From: Rhodothermales bacterium
GTDB taxonomy: Bacteria; Bacteroidota; Rhodothermia; Rhodothermales; VXPQ01
NCBI GenBank assembly: GCA_022821845.1
Contig: JAJECT010000020.1
Coordinates: forward strand, 1 to 63,394
Length of the DNA: 63,394 nt
Direction: 5' to 3'
Shown here: positions 24,799 to 33,287 of the stretch, one piece after another
Layout of the letters: each line of letters begins with the position of its first letter
Numbering within the stretch: the stretch's first letter is position 1
Made by a program: the position numbers and the translations under genes
Notes under the pieces: model-generated
Told to the model about the DNA's origin: nothing
The model's input: only the letters and a program-made list of their open reading frames with translations
Database searches by the model: none

Positions 24799-25470
24799 GT
24801 GATTGCCCGCGAAGGATACGCTATCGCAGGCGTTGCGCTTGCGCTGTCGGCGGGGCTTGGAGGCGTCGGGCTGTTCTTCCCGTGGCCCTGGAGCGCGCTC
24901 TTTTTCGCGGCGGCGGCAGGCCTTGGGGGCGGCGTGTTGCTGTTCTTTCGCGATCCGGTTCGTACGCCGCCGCCGGACGCCGACCGGATGGTGCTGGCGC
25001 CTGCGGACGGCAAGGTGGTGCTTGTGGAGCGCGAGGCGCCCGGGCCGCCGTACGTGGGGAGCGAAGCGCAAAAGGTTTCTATCTTTCTTTCCCTGTTCGA
25101 CGTGCACGTGAATCGCATTCCGGCGTCCGGCGTAGTGGAGCATGTAGCGTATATTCCGGGGGCCTGGCTTGCTGCGTGGCGCCCGGAGGCGAGCGAACGA
25201 AACGAGCGTTCGGAGATCGGTCTGCGGCATCCGTCCGGCCGGCGCGTGCTTTTTCGGCAGATCGCAGGCGCCGTGGCCCGCCGCATTGCGTATCATGTAA
25301 AGAAGGGAGACCGGGTGGCGGCGGGACAGCGTTTCGGCATCATAAAATTCGGGTCGAGGATGGATGTATTCGTGCCGCGGGACGTCGTGCTGGACGTATC
25401 CGTCGGGGACCGGGTGCGCGCGGGAGAAACGGTTCTTGGACATTTTCCGGTTGCGGACCGCAAGCCATGA
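24799..25470 (+). CDS. psd: Phosphatidylserine decarboxylase (short form)
   Basis: A 223-residue membrane enzyme that turns phosphatidylserine into phosphatidylethanolamine. Two hydrophobic N-terminal stretches are followed by the RDPVRTPPPD...VLAPADGKVV block, and then SIFLSLFDVHVNRIP with conserved His residues. FGSRMDVF holds the Gly-Ser bond that is cut to make the pyruvoyl cofactor. The length fits the short bacterial/archaeal-type (PSD-A) family. The start is GTG 24799, with AGGGAGG just 6 bases before it. Its stop overlaps the ATG of pssA (ATGA), so the two consecutive steps of phosphatidylethanolamine synthesis are coupled. Confidence 0.95.
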   Translation: MIAREGYAIAGVALALSAGLGGVGLFFPWPWSALFFAAAAGLGGGVLLFFRDPVRTPPPDADRMVLAPADGKVVLVEREAPGPPYVGSEAQKVSIFLSLFDVHVNRIPASGVVEHVAYIPGAWLAAWRPEASERNERSEIGLRHPSGRRVLFRQIAGAVARRIAYHVKKGDRVAAGQRFGIIKFGSRMDVFVPRDVVLDVSVGDRVRAGETVLGHFPVADRKP

Positions 25471-26237
25471 CGAACGGCGATTCCGACGAAAGACGAAAGG
25501 GGCTGCCCCGCGCCGTCGTGCCCTCGTTTTTTACCCTGATGAACCTGTTGTCGGGGTATCTGGCCATCGTGCAGACGATCGAGGGACGGTTCGATTACGC
25601 CTGCTGGCTGATCGTGCTGGCCGGACTGTTCGATGCGTTCGACGGCATGATGGCCCGCCTTACGGACAGCATGACCCTGTTTGGCGTCGAACTGGATTCG
25701 CTTTCCGACATGGTGTCGTTCGGCGTGGCGCCTTCCGCCCTGATCTATGTATTCGGCTTGCAGGAATATGGCGTCGTGGGTCTGATGGTTTCGGCCTTGC
25801 CAACCATCTGCGGGGCCGTCCGCCTCGCCCGGTTCAATGTCCGGTTCGACGGGGAGAAGCGGGATTATTTCAGGGGGTTGCCTACGCCCGCCATGGCGGC
25901 GGTTATCGTGGCCTTCATTCTCAATTTCGACGAGGCGGGCTGGTTTCGTCAGTTTAGCCCGGGCGGACTACCGGTTTTCATTCCCTTGTCTATCGGTTTG
26001 TCGATGCTGATGATCTCCACGATCAAATTCGACGCGCTGCCCCGGCCTTCCCATGCGTACATTCGGAATCATCCGCGCAAGGCGACGTTGTATGGAATCG
26101 GCCTGCTGCTGATTATTTTCTTGCAGCAGATCGGCTTGCTTGCGGCGCTTGCCAGCTACGTCGCGATCAACGTATGCTACGCGGTGTATTCGCTTTTCAA
26201 CGGATTGCCCGCGGAGCGGGACAAAAGAGGGGCGTGA
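25467..26237 (+). CDS. pssA: CDP-diacylglycerol-serine O-phosphatidyltransferase
   Basis: A 256-residue integral membrane enzyme that joins CDP-diacylglycerol and serine to give phosphatidylserine, the substrate of psd just upstream. The CDP-alcohol phosphotransferase motif D-x2-D-G-x2-A-R-x8-G-x3-D-x3-D appears as DAFDGMMAR...GVELDSLSD. About six to seven hydrophobic segments surround it. ATG 25467 overlaps the psd stop. The open frame extends much further upstream but only as an out-of-family reading through psd. Confidence 0.95.
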   Translation: MTNGDSDERRKGLPRAVVPSFFTLMNLLSGYLAIVQTIEGRFDYACWLIVLAGLFDAFDGMMARLTDSMTLFGVELDSLSDMVSFGVAPSALIYVFGLQEYGVVGLMVSALPTICGAVRLARFNVRFDGEKRDYFRGLPTPAMAAVIVAFILNFDEAGWFRQFSPGGLPVFIPLSIGLSMLMISTIKFDALPRPSHAYIRNHPRKATLYGIGLLLIIFLQQIGLLAALASYVAINVCYAVYSLFNGLPAERDKRGA

Positions 26238-26314
26238 CAGCGGCGTATGGCGTATCTTGGGGCTTGCCCGCCGCCGGGAATGTATGCCTTTTGTTTTTAT
26301 CGTTTCGCAATGCC

Positions 26315-26563
26315 ATGTATAAAGCCAGCGTCCGCGTTACCTTGCGCCCCTCCATTCTGGACCCTCAGGGAAAAACGACCCATCATGCGCTTGAAAACCT
26401 TGGTTTCGACAGGGTGGAGCGCGTGCGTATCGGGAAGTTCGTGGAGATGTGGATCGACGAACGTACGGAGGAAGAAGCCGAACGCGCGGCGCGCGCCGCC
26501 TGCGAACGGCTCCTGGCCAACCCCGTGATGGAGAATTTTGAAATTTCCGTGAAAAAAATATAA
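26315..26563 (+). CDS. purS: Phosphoribosylformylglycinamidine synthase subunit PurS
   Basis: An 82-residue protein matching PurS, the small partner that joins PurL and PurQ in the FGAM synthase complex of purine synthesis. It shows VTLRPSILDPQGKTTHHALENLGF, then VRIGKFVEMWID and a closing ANPVMENFEISV, all typical. ATG 26315 is the natural start; the longer open frame upstream overlaps pssA. purL and purQ are not in the window. It follows pssA by 77 bases and may share its transcript. Confidence 0.92.
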   Translation: MYKASVRVTLRPSILDPQGKTTHHALENLGFDRVERVRIGKFVEMWIDERTEEEAERAARAACERLLANPVMENFEISVKKI

Positions 26564-26650
26564 CGCAAAGAAGCGGCGCCAGGCGGGGCTGCTTGCTTCG
26601 CTTTGGCGCAAGGCGCGCGGGGCGGCCTGGCGTTGGCGCGCGGCGGCGGA

Positions 26651-27115
26651 TCAGGCTTCGCTATCTTGCGGGCGTTTGTATTCCTGCATGGCGGCTACCG
26701 CCGCGGCGTCGGCCAGGTTATTGAATTCGTTGTCCGCATGCCCCTTGACCTTGATCCACGTTATGCGATGCCGGGCGCTTTCTGCAAGCAACGCCTCCCA
26801 CAAATCCCGATTTTCCACGGGTTTTTTGCCCGCCGTTTTCCATCCGTTGCGTTGCCAGCCGCGGAGCCAGCGCTGGTTGAAGGCATTCGCCAGATAGGCG
26901 CTGTCCGTGTGGAGCCGCACCTTGCAGGGCGTGCGAAGATGTCGAAGCGCCTCGAGCGCCGCCGTCAGTTCCATGCGGTTGTTGGTGGTGTGCGACGCCC
27001 CGCCGCTTAGTTGCTTGCGGCGCGATTCGTGCATAAGCAACGCGGCCCAGCCGCCGGGGCCGGGGTTCCCGCTGCATGCGCCGTCCGTATAGATGGTTAT
27101 GTTTTGCAAAATCAA
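26651..27115 (-). CDS. rnhA: Ribonuclease HI
   Basis: A 154-residue enzyme that cuts the RNA strand of RNA-DNA hybrids. The active-site acidic residues are in TIYTDGACSGNPGPGGWA (first Asp), NNRMELTAALEAL (Glu), LHTDSAYLANAF (Asp) and IKVKGHADNEFNNLAD (last Asp), in family order and spacing. No ATG exists near the conserved start: TTG 27115 or TTG 27109 must be used, giving LILQNITIYTDG. The open frame continues upstream into unrelated sequence, including a MITE end at 27125. The gene is transcribed away from obg. Confidence 0.93.
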   Translation of the reverse strand: MILQNITIYTDGACSGNPGPGGWAALLMHESRRKQLSGGASHTTNNRMELTAALEALRHLRTPCKVRLHTDSAYLANAFNQRWLRGWQRNGWKTAGKKPVENRDLWEALLAESARHRITWIKVKGHADNEFNNLADAAAVAAMQEYKRPQDSEA

Positions 27116-27124
27116 GTGTCTATA

Positions 27125-27174
27125 GGGGATACTCTGAATAAGTCTGCAAAGCGCAGCGGCCTGCGAGGATGCGG
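27125..27174 (-). repeat. Solo MITE end next to rnhA
   Basis: About 50 bases (GGGGATACTCTGAAT onward) align with the right end of the full elements read on the opposite strand, including CAAAGC, CAG and CTGCGAGG blocks, about 80% by eye. No partner end is seen before obg at 27248 or within rnhA, so it looks like a truncated copy in the divergent rnhA-obg interval. Confidence 0.55.
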
Positions 27175-27247
27175 AGACAGAACCGTCGCCGCATGAATCC
27201 GGTACGAAAGCGCTGGCAGCGAAGTATACGCATACGCGCACACAAGT

Positions 27248-28261
27248 ATGGACTTTGTCGATTACGTAACGATCACCGTCCGGAGCGGACGCGGGGGGGC
27301 GGGAGCCGTCGCCTTCCGTAGAGAAAAATACGAACCGAACGGCGGTCCCGCAGGCGGAGACGGCGGGCGCGGAGGTTCCGTATTGCTCGAAGGGGACAGC
27401 AATCTGTATACCTTGCTCGATTTGCGCTACAATCGGCACCATTTCGCCGAAAACGGGGAGGCAGGCGCCGGAAACAACCGAACCGGGCGCTCCGGTCAGG
27501 ATATTGTGCTGCGCGTACCGCTTGGCACCATCGTCAAACAGCGCGATTCCGGGGAAATACTGGGCGAGGTGTGCGAAGCGGGCGAGCGGCTGGCCTTGGC
27601 GACGGGGGGGCGAGGCGGCAGGGGCAATGCGTTTTTCCGGTCGCCGACGAACCAGGCGCCCCGGCACGCCCAGCCGGGAGAAGAGGGAGTAGAGCGAAAC
27701 CTTGCGCTCGAACTCCGCTTGCTGGCCGACGTGGGCGTCGTGGGCTTTCCGAATGCGGGCAAGAGCATGCTGGTTTCCGTGTTGTCGGCGGCGAAGCCGA
27801 AAGTGGCGGATTACCCTTTCACGACGCTCGAACCTTCGCTGGGCGTCGTGCGGGTCGGGGAGTATCAGTCGTTCGTGATCGCAGATATTCCGGGCATTAT
27901 CGAGGGCGCGCACGAAGGCAAAGGACTGGGTATCCGGTTTTTGCGCCATATTGCGCGCAATGCGGCGCTCCTTTTGCTCATTCCCATCGATTCGAAGGAC
28001 CTGAGGGGGGAGTACGAGGTCTTGCTACGGGAACTTGCCGCCTACGACCCCGCCTTGCTCGCCAAACCCCGCGTCGTCGCGTTCTCGAAAACCGATTTGT
28101 TGCCTCCCGAGGAGCGGGATATCGCATCGGATATCGTCGCAGAGGCTTTTCCCGAAGGCGTAGCGCCGTTGCCGGTCAGTTCGGTGGCGGGTTTTGGTTT
28201 GCCTGCGCTGAAACGGCGGCTTTGGGAGGCGGTTCGGCAGAGCAGAGGGGGCGCGCTATGA
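27248..28261 (+). CDS. obgE: Obg family GTPase
   Basis: A 337-residue GTPase tied to ribosome assembly and stress control. The N-terminal Gly-rich Obg fold covers residues about 1-157 (GGPAGGDGGRGGSV, GGRGGRGNAFF). The G domain follows: G1 GFPNAGKSM, G2 in YPFTTLEPSLG, G3 DIPGIIEGAHEGKGLG. In place of the usual NKxD the G4 motif reads SKTD, a change I recall in other Bacteroidota Obg proteins. There is no C-terminal OCT domain. The TGA overlaps the ATG of dprA, so the pair is coupled. The intervening upstream region carries a MITE end. Confidence 0.95.
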   Translation: MDFVDYVTITVRSGRGGAGAVAFRREKYEPNGGPAGGDGGRGGSVLLEGDSNLYTLLDLRYNRHHFAENGEAGAGNNRTGRSGQDIVLRVPLGTIVKQRDSGEILGEVCEAGERLALATGGRGGRGNAFFRSPTNQAPRHAQPGEEGVERNLALELRLLADVGVVGFPNAGKSMLVSVLSAAKPKVADYPFTTLEPSLGVVRVGEYQSFVIADIPGIIEGAHEGKGLGIRFLRHIARNAALLLLIPIDSKDLRGEYEVLLRELAAYDPALLAKPRVVAFSKTDLLPPEERDIASDIVAEAFPEGVAPLPVSSVAGFGLPALKRRLWEAVRQSRGGAL

Positions 28262-29424
28262 TGGAAAATAAGGCAAAAAAAGGCGGCAGGGCGGCGCCGG
28301 ACACGCTGGATGGCGCGGAACGGCGGGCGATGGTGGCGCTTGCGCTGGTTCCGGGCGTGGGTTCGGGGCGCCTGCGGGCCCTGATGTCGCGGATGGGGTC
28401 GGCCCAGGCTGCGCTGGGGGCTTCCGCGGCGGCGATTGCGTCCGTTCCGGGCGTCGGACGGGATTTGGCGACGCAGATTGCCGCCGCCGACTGCGGAGAA
28501 TCGGTCGAGAAGCAGTTTGCCCGCGCCGAAGAGATTGGCGCGGAGATGGTGGCCCTTGGGGATGCAAACTACCCTTTTTTGCTGCGCCAGATAGACGATC
28601 CGCCCGCGTTTTTGTGGATGCGGGGGCGTTTGCCGGTCGCAGAGGAGCCCGCGCGCGCACTGGCCGTGGTGGGAACGCGGCGCATGTCGCCGTACGGCTT
28701 GCGCGTGACGGGCGAATTGACCGAGGCGCTGGTTCGGGAGGGTTTTTCTATTGTGAGTGGTTTGGCCTACGGCGTGGATGCGGCGGCGCATCAGGCGGCG
28801 CTGGATGCGGGCGGGCGTACGATCGCCGTCCTCGGTTCGGGCATCGACCGGGTGTATCCGGCGCGGCATCGGCGCCTTGCCGAAGACCTGATCGCCACAG
28901 GCGCCTTGTTGTCCGAATATCCCATGGGCGCGCCGCCGGACGGGCCGCATTTTCCGCGCCGAAACCGGATCGTGAGCGGGCTTGCCCTGGGGGCGCTGAT
29001 CGTGGAGGCCCATGAAGAGGGCGGCGCCTTGATTACGGCCCGCCTTGCGTTGGAGCAGAACCGGGAAGTGTTCGCCGTCCCGGGCAGCGTGCACAACCCC
29101 TCAAGCGCAGGCGTACACAGGCTGATCCAGAAGGGCGAGGCCAAACTGGTTCAGCGAGTGGAGGATATTCTGGAAGAACTGGAGATTGCGCCGGGGGCGG
29201 CGTCTGCGCCCGCGAAGCCGGCGCCTGCGCTGGACCCGGAGGAGAAGGTTTTGTGCCGGGCCCTTGCTGCCTCGGCGGGACCGTTGCATATCAATACGTT
29301 GTGCCTGACTGCGAAGATGGACCCCGCCGCGGCCCTTGCGCATTTGCTCGACCTTGAGCTGAAAGGCGTGGTCAAGCAAATGGCGGGCAAGAAATTTTTC
29401 CTGATCGCCTCGGTGGATAGCTAA
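28258..29424 (+). CDS. dprA: DNA-processing protein DprA
   Basis: A 388-residue protein that loads RecA on incoming single-stranded DNA during natural transformation. After an N-terminal helical (SAM/HhH-like) part with VPGVGSGRLRAL and VPGVGRDLA, the Rossmann core has AVVGTRRMSPYG, the signature FSIVSGLAYGVDAAAHQAAL, AVLGSGID.VYPARH, and FPRRNRIVSGLALGALIVEAHEEGGALITA. The C-terminal 70 residues form the winged-helix DML1-like domain. It starts with two consecutive ATGs overlapping the obg stop. Its TAA stop codon is also the first three bases of MITE copy B, so the element landed exactly at the end of the gene and may have altered the original last residues. Confidence 0.95.
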   Translation: MMENKAKKGGRAAPDTLDGAERRAMVALALVPGVGSGRLRALMSRMGSAQAALGASAAAIASVPGVGRDLATQIAAADCGESVEKQFARAEEIGAEMVALGDANYPFLLRQIDDPPAFLWMRGRLPVAEEPARALAVVGTRRMSPYGLRVTGELTEALVREGFSIVSGLAYGVDAAAHQAALDAGGRTIAVLGSGIDRVYPARHRRLAEDLIATGALLSEYPMGAPPDGPHFPRRNRIVSGLALGALIVEAHEEGGALITARLALEQNREVFAVPGSVHNPSSAGVHRLIQKGEAKLVQRVEDILEELEIAPGAASAPAKPAPALDPEEKVLCRALAASAGPLHINTLCLTAKMDPAAALAHLLDLELKGVVKQMAGKKFFLIASVDS

Positions 29425-29687
29425 AGGATACTCTGATCAAAGCCGCTTCGCTCAGCGCGTCCCTATTGCCCGCAAAGACCGTCATGCTTGTATCGATGCA
29501 ATCAGCAGAAAACACCGTAGATTCGGGTCGTAGGGGACGTGACGCGCCCTTCGGGAGGCTGCGAGGGGCACGCTGGCTGTGTCATTCCTCATTACGCGGG
29601 GCCGCCACACTAGCTGCTTCGTCATTCCTTGCCAGCGCACCCCTCGCATGCCTCTGAGCTTCGCGGATTTAATCAGAGTATCCTAAA
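29422..29687 (+). mobile_element. MITE-like element, copy B (266 bp)
   Basis: Same structure and orientation as copy A at 17854: inverted ends AGGATACTCTGAT / ATCAGAGTATCCT, TAAA on both sides, 66 identical starting bases, and the same internal GCGAGGGGCACGCTGG / CCAGCGCACCCCTCGC pair. It fills most of the 307-base gap between dprA and rluD. The TAA of dprA is inside its left boundary. No coding frame of note is inside. Confidence 0.8.
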
Positions 29688-29731
29688 GCCGAAAACAGAA
29701 GGGCGCTGGTTATTGTCGCCGCACATTTGCT

Positions 29732-30832
29732 ATGTCCGAAGAACGGGTCGAACAAATCGTGACGCTTGAGGCGCCTGCGGGGTACGCGGAAGGTCTCCGC
29801 ATCGACCGGTACCTTGCCCGGTTCCTGCCGAACGTATCCCGCACCAAAGTGCGCCAGGGCATCGAAGAAGGCCGGGTGGCGGTGAATGGCGTTGCGATCA
29901 CGAAGCCGTCCCATGTGGTGCAGGCGGGCGACGTCATCGTATGCACGCTCATGCGCCCGCCGCCAATCGAAGCTCGCCCGGAGCCGATCCCCCTGGACAT
30001 TGCGTACGAAGACGACGCCGTGATCGTGGTGAACAAACCCGCGGGCATGGTGACGCATCCTGCGTACGGGCATCGCGCGGGCACGCTGGTGAATGCGTTG
30101 CTGCACCATGTCGGCGCCGGTCCGATCAGCATGGACGCCGGCCCGGATAGCGAATCCTTTGCTCCCGACGACAGCGAGGGCCTCGGGCTTTCCGTCCTGC
30201 ACGCGCTTCCGGCCCGCCCGGACAACCCGGCGATTCGTCCGGGCGTCGTGCACCGTCTTGACAAAAATACGTCCGGCCTGCTGGTGGTCGCCAAAGACGA
30301 CGTATCCCATCGCCGCCTGGCGGCGCAATTCGCGGACCATACCATTCTTCGGCGGTATCTTGCGGTGTTATGGGGCGTTCCGGACCCGCCCGCCGGACGG
30401 ATCGAAGGCGCTATCGGGCGCGACGCTCGCGACCGAAAACGGATGGCTATCGTCGCGGCGGACAAGGGCAAGCGCGCCGTCACGCAGTACGAAACGCTGG
30501 AGCGCCTGGACCATGCCGTACTGGCCGCCTTTCGACTGGAAACGGGGCGGACGCATCAGATTCGCGTGCATGCGCAACACCTGGGGCATCCTGTGTTCGG
30601 GGACGAGACGTATGGCGGGCGGGCCGTGCGGTTCGGTCCGGTTTCGGGCAGCCGCAAGGCGTTCGTCCAGAATCTTTTCGCGCGCCTCGGCAGGCAGGCG
30701 CTTCATGCGGAAACGCTGGGGTTCGTACACCCCCGAACCGGGGAAAACGTATCATTTCGGGCCGACATGCCGGCGGACATGGCGTATGTCGTCGAGCGTT
30801 TGCGCCGCGCAGGCCGCGCGAACGGGGGATGA
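29732..30832 (+). CDS. rluD: RluA-family 23S rRNA pseudouridine synthase (RluD-like)
   Basis: A 366-residue enzyme that changes uridines to pseudouridine in 23S rRNA (helix 69 in the RluD prototype). Residues about 20-75 are an S4 RNA-binding domain (RIDRYLARFLPNVSRTKVRQGIEEG.V.VNG). The catalytic domain has IVVNKPAGMVTHPAYG and HRLDKNTSGLLVVAKDD with the active-site Asp, and LETGRTHQIRVHAQHLGHPVFGD near the end. An insert of about 35 residues (Gly/Ser/Asp-rich) follows the first catalytic block. It is 44 bases downstream of MITE copy B and just before hisS. Confidence 0.92.
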   Translation: MSEERVEQIVTLEAPAGYAEGLRIDRYLARFLPNVSRTKVRQGIEEGRVAVNGVAITKPSHVVQAGDVIVCTLMRPPPIEARPEPIPLDIAYEDDAVIVVNKPAGMVTHPAYGHRAGTLVNALLHHVGAGPISMDAGPDSESFAPDDSEGLGLSVLHALPARPDNPAIRPGVVHRLDKNTSGLLVVAKDDVSHRRLAAQFADHTILRRYLAVLWGVPDPPAGRIEGAIGRDARDRKRMAIVAADKGKRAVTQYETLERLDHAVLAAFRLETGRTHQIRVHAQHLGHPVFGDETYGGRAVRFGPVSGSRKAFVQNLFARLGRQALHAETLGFVHPRTGENVSFRADMPADMAYVVERLRRAGRANGG

Positions 30833-30936
30833 GCATTGCCTGCGCAGCGAACAAGGCGCCATGCAGGACGTTAACGGGTTCGTTTGTTTGTCTGTCCTGG
30901 CGTTTTCTGATTCCTTCCTGTTTCTGCGCATTTTCT

Positions 30937-32277
30937 GTGACGAAGACCTGGCGGAACATACGCGGCGCGTTCGATATTCTGCCCTGGCCGTCGGTGGCGG
31001 ACGGGGCCGCCGTACCCGGCAGCGCGGCCTGGCGGTATGCGGAGGACGCGATTCGCCAGACGATGGCCCGGTTCCGTTTCGAGGAGATTCGTACGCCGAT
31101 TCTGGAAGAAGAGGGCTTGATTGCCCGGGGAGTCGGCGAAGGGACGGATATTGTCGCCAAGGAAATGTTCGTGGTGGATCGCGGGCGCGACCGGTATGTG
31201 CTGCGTCCCGAAGTGACGGCGCCCGTCATGCGCGCCTGGCTTCAGCATCGCCTCGAACAGCGCGGCGGCGTCCAGCGGCTCTACTACATTGGTCCGTGTT
31301 TTCGCGCGGAGCGTCCCCAGAAAGGAAGGTATCGGCAATTTCACCAGTTCGGGTGCGAAATCGTCGGGTCGGACGATCCGCGGGCCGATGCCGAAGCCAT
31401 TGCGCTCATGCTGGCCGTATACGATGCGTTCGGCGTGACGGGGAGCCGCCTCCGCATCAATACCCTGGGCCTCCCGGAAGAACGTCGCCGGTATGCAGCC
31501 GCGCTGCGGGACTGGCTGGAGCCGCACCGGAACGCGCTTTCGGAAACTGGTCGGCGGCGGCTCGACAAGAACCCGCTTCGCCTGCTCGACACGAAAGACG
31601 AGCGCGAGCAGGCACTCCTTCGGGACGCGCCCCGACTCGTCGATTTTACGGGCGAGCAAACGCGCAACCGGTACGAAAGCGTAAAGCAATGCCTGGACGA
31701 CGCGGGGATTGATTTCGAGGAGGACGCCATGCTGGTCCGCGGGCTGGATTATTACATGCACACGGCGTTCGAACTGGACAGTCCGGACCTCGGCGCCCAA
31801 AGCGCGCTGGCGGGCGGCGGCAGATACGACTTGCTGGGCGCGGCCCTCGGATCGGATCGGCCAGCGCCGGGCACCGGTTTCGCCGCAGGCATGGAGCGAT
31901 TGTTTCTGGCCCTGAGCGCGCAAGGTTTGTCCGTTCCGGAAACGGCCGCCCTTGACGTATTTCTGGTGGCGCTTGGGAGCGACGCGCAGCAGTGGGCGTT
32001 TCGGGAGGCGCAGCGTTTGCGGCGGGAGGGCGCGTCGGCGAGTTTCGACCTGAAAGGCCGCTCCATGAAGGCGCAAATGCGCGAAGCCCACCGGCAGCAG
32101 GCGCGTTTTGCCTTGATTGCGGGAGAATCCGAACTGGCGGCGGGCGTGGTTCAGCTGAAAAACATGGATTCCGGCGAGCAAACGCAGCTCCCTGCGGACG
32201 CGGCCCCCGCGCATATTCTCCAATGCCTTGCGGGCGCCCGCGCTGGCGCGGCCCCCGCCCCGATTCCTTCTCGATAA
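30937..32277 (+). CDS. hisS: Histidyl-tRNA synthetase
   Basis: A 446-residue class II synthetase that charges tRNA-His. It shows IRGAFDILP at the start, motif 1 in FRFEEIRTPILEEEGLIARGVGEGTDIV, motif 2 in YYIGPCFRAERPQKGRYRQFHQFGCEIVG, the His-binding LVRGLDYYMHTAFEL block, and motif 3 in GTGFAAGMERL. The C-terminal 95 residues are the HGTP anticodon-binding domain. The start is uncertain. The frame opens at ATG 30829, overlapping the rluD stop, but that leader (CAANKAPCRTLTGSFVC...) is unlike any HisRS. GTG 30937 gives MTKTWRNIRGAFDILP, the normal HisRS opening, so I use it. Confidence 0.93.
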   Translation: MTKTWRNIRGAFDILPWPSVADGAAVPGSAAWRYAEDAIRQTMARFRFEEIRTPILEEEGLIARGVGEGTDIVAKEMFVVDRGRDRYVLRPEVTAPVMRAWLQHRLEQRGGVQRLYYIGPCFRAERPQKGRYRQFHQFGCEIVGSDDPRADAEAIALMLAVYDAFGVTGSRLRINTLGLPEERRRYAAALRDWLEPHRNALSETGRRRLDKNPLRLLDTKDEREQALLRDAPRLVDFTGEQTRNRYESVKQCLDDAGIDFEEDAMLVRGLDYYMHTAFELDSPDLGAQSALAGGGRYDLLGAALGSDRPAPGTGFAAGMERLFLALSAQGLSVPETAALDVFLVALGSDAQQWAFREAQRLRREGASASFDLKGRSMKAQMREAHRQQARFALIAGESELAAGVVQLKNMDSGEQTQLPADAAPAHILQCLAGARAGAAPAPIPSR

Positions 32278-32298
32278 CCGCACGCAACGCCCTGCGCC

Positions 32299-33255
32299 AT
32301 GTATCCGCGATTGAGCGACCTCTTTCAGGACCTTTTCGGTTTCAGTTTGCCGTTTCCTATTTATTCGTTCGGGGCGATGGTGGCGCTGGGAGTGATCGTG
32401 GGCATGTGGGTGGCGCAGCGCGAACTGAACCGCATGCACGGGGCCGGTCGCATCGGCAGCATACGCTTGGTCGGGAAGCGCGGCGGCAAAAAAGGGCGTT
32501 CCGCTATGCAGACCGCCTCCCCCGCCGCGCTGATGGGTACGGTCACTGTGCTGGCCGTGGTGTGCGGAGTAGGTGGCGCCAAAGTTTTCCACATTTTGGA
32601 AAATCTGGAAACGTTCGTTGCCGATCCTGCCGGGATGATTTTTGCGTCGGGCGGCTTGACGTTCTACGGCGGCCTGATCGCCGCGGGCGTCGCCATTACG
32701 CTGTATGTGCGCAAAAAGGGGGTGTCGGGGGCTGCTTTTGCGGATGCGCTGGGGCCGTCGCTCATGCTGGCCTATGGCGTCGGGCGGATCGGTTGCCACC
32801 TTGCCGGGGACGGAGACTGGGGAATTCCTGCGGATATCCTGGCCAAGCCCGGCTGGATTCCCATGTGGTTATGGGCGGAAACCTACCCGAACAATATCCT
32901 GGGCGTACAGTTGCCGGAATCGGGGGTGTACCCTACGTCCATCTACGAATTCCTGATGGCGATGGCGCTGTTCGGGGCGTTATGGGCGCTTCGCAAGCAT
33001 CCGTATCGCAATGGGTGGCTTTTTTCCTGGTATCTGGTTTTCAATGGAGGCGAACGGTTTCTCATCGAGCAGATACGGGTGAATAACAAGTTCGACCTGT
33101 TTGGCCTCGCCGTTACGCAAGCCGAAGTCATTTCTCTTGCCGCGTTGCTGATTGGATTGGCCGGGCTGGCGTATACGTGGAAGCGACGGGAGGAGGCGGC
33201 GCCGCCTGATCTGGCTTCGGCGATGCCGGACGTTCGGGCGACGCCGGGGGCCTGA
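32299..33255 (+). CDS. lgt: Prolipoprotein diacylglyceryl transferase
   Basis: A 318-residue inner-membrane enzyme that adds diacylglycerol to the lipobox cysteine, the first step of lipoprotein maturation. It has about seven membrane segments, GGLTFYGGLIAAG, and the Lgt signature in its Bacteroidota form, GRIGCHLAGDGDWG, followed by YPTSIYEFLMA and FLIEQIRVNN. A loop of about 40 residues rich in Lys and Gly follows the first helices and is longer than in E. coli Lgt. It lies 21 bases after hisS. Lipoproteins for it to process are encoded in this window (13419, 15504, 50807, 59084). Confidence 0.93.
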   Translation: MYPRLSDLFQDLFGFSLPFPIYSFGAMVALGVIVGMWVAQRELNRMHGAGRIGSIRLVGKRGGKKGRSAMQTASPAALMGTVTVLAVVCGVGGAKVFHILENLETFVADPAGMIFASGGLTFYGGLIAAGVAITLYVRKKGVSGAAFADALGPSLMLAYGVGRIGCHLAGDGDWGIPADILAKPGWIPMWLWAETYPNNILGVQLPESGVYPTSIYEFLMAMALFGALWALRKHPYRNGWLFSWYLVFNGGERFLIEQIRVNNKFDLFGLAVTQAEVISLAALLIGLAGLAYTWKRREEAAPPDLASAMPDVRATPGA

Positions 33256-33287
33256 GGCCGTTTTTGAGACTGTCCACCAAGGCAATC

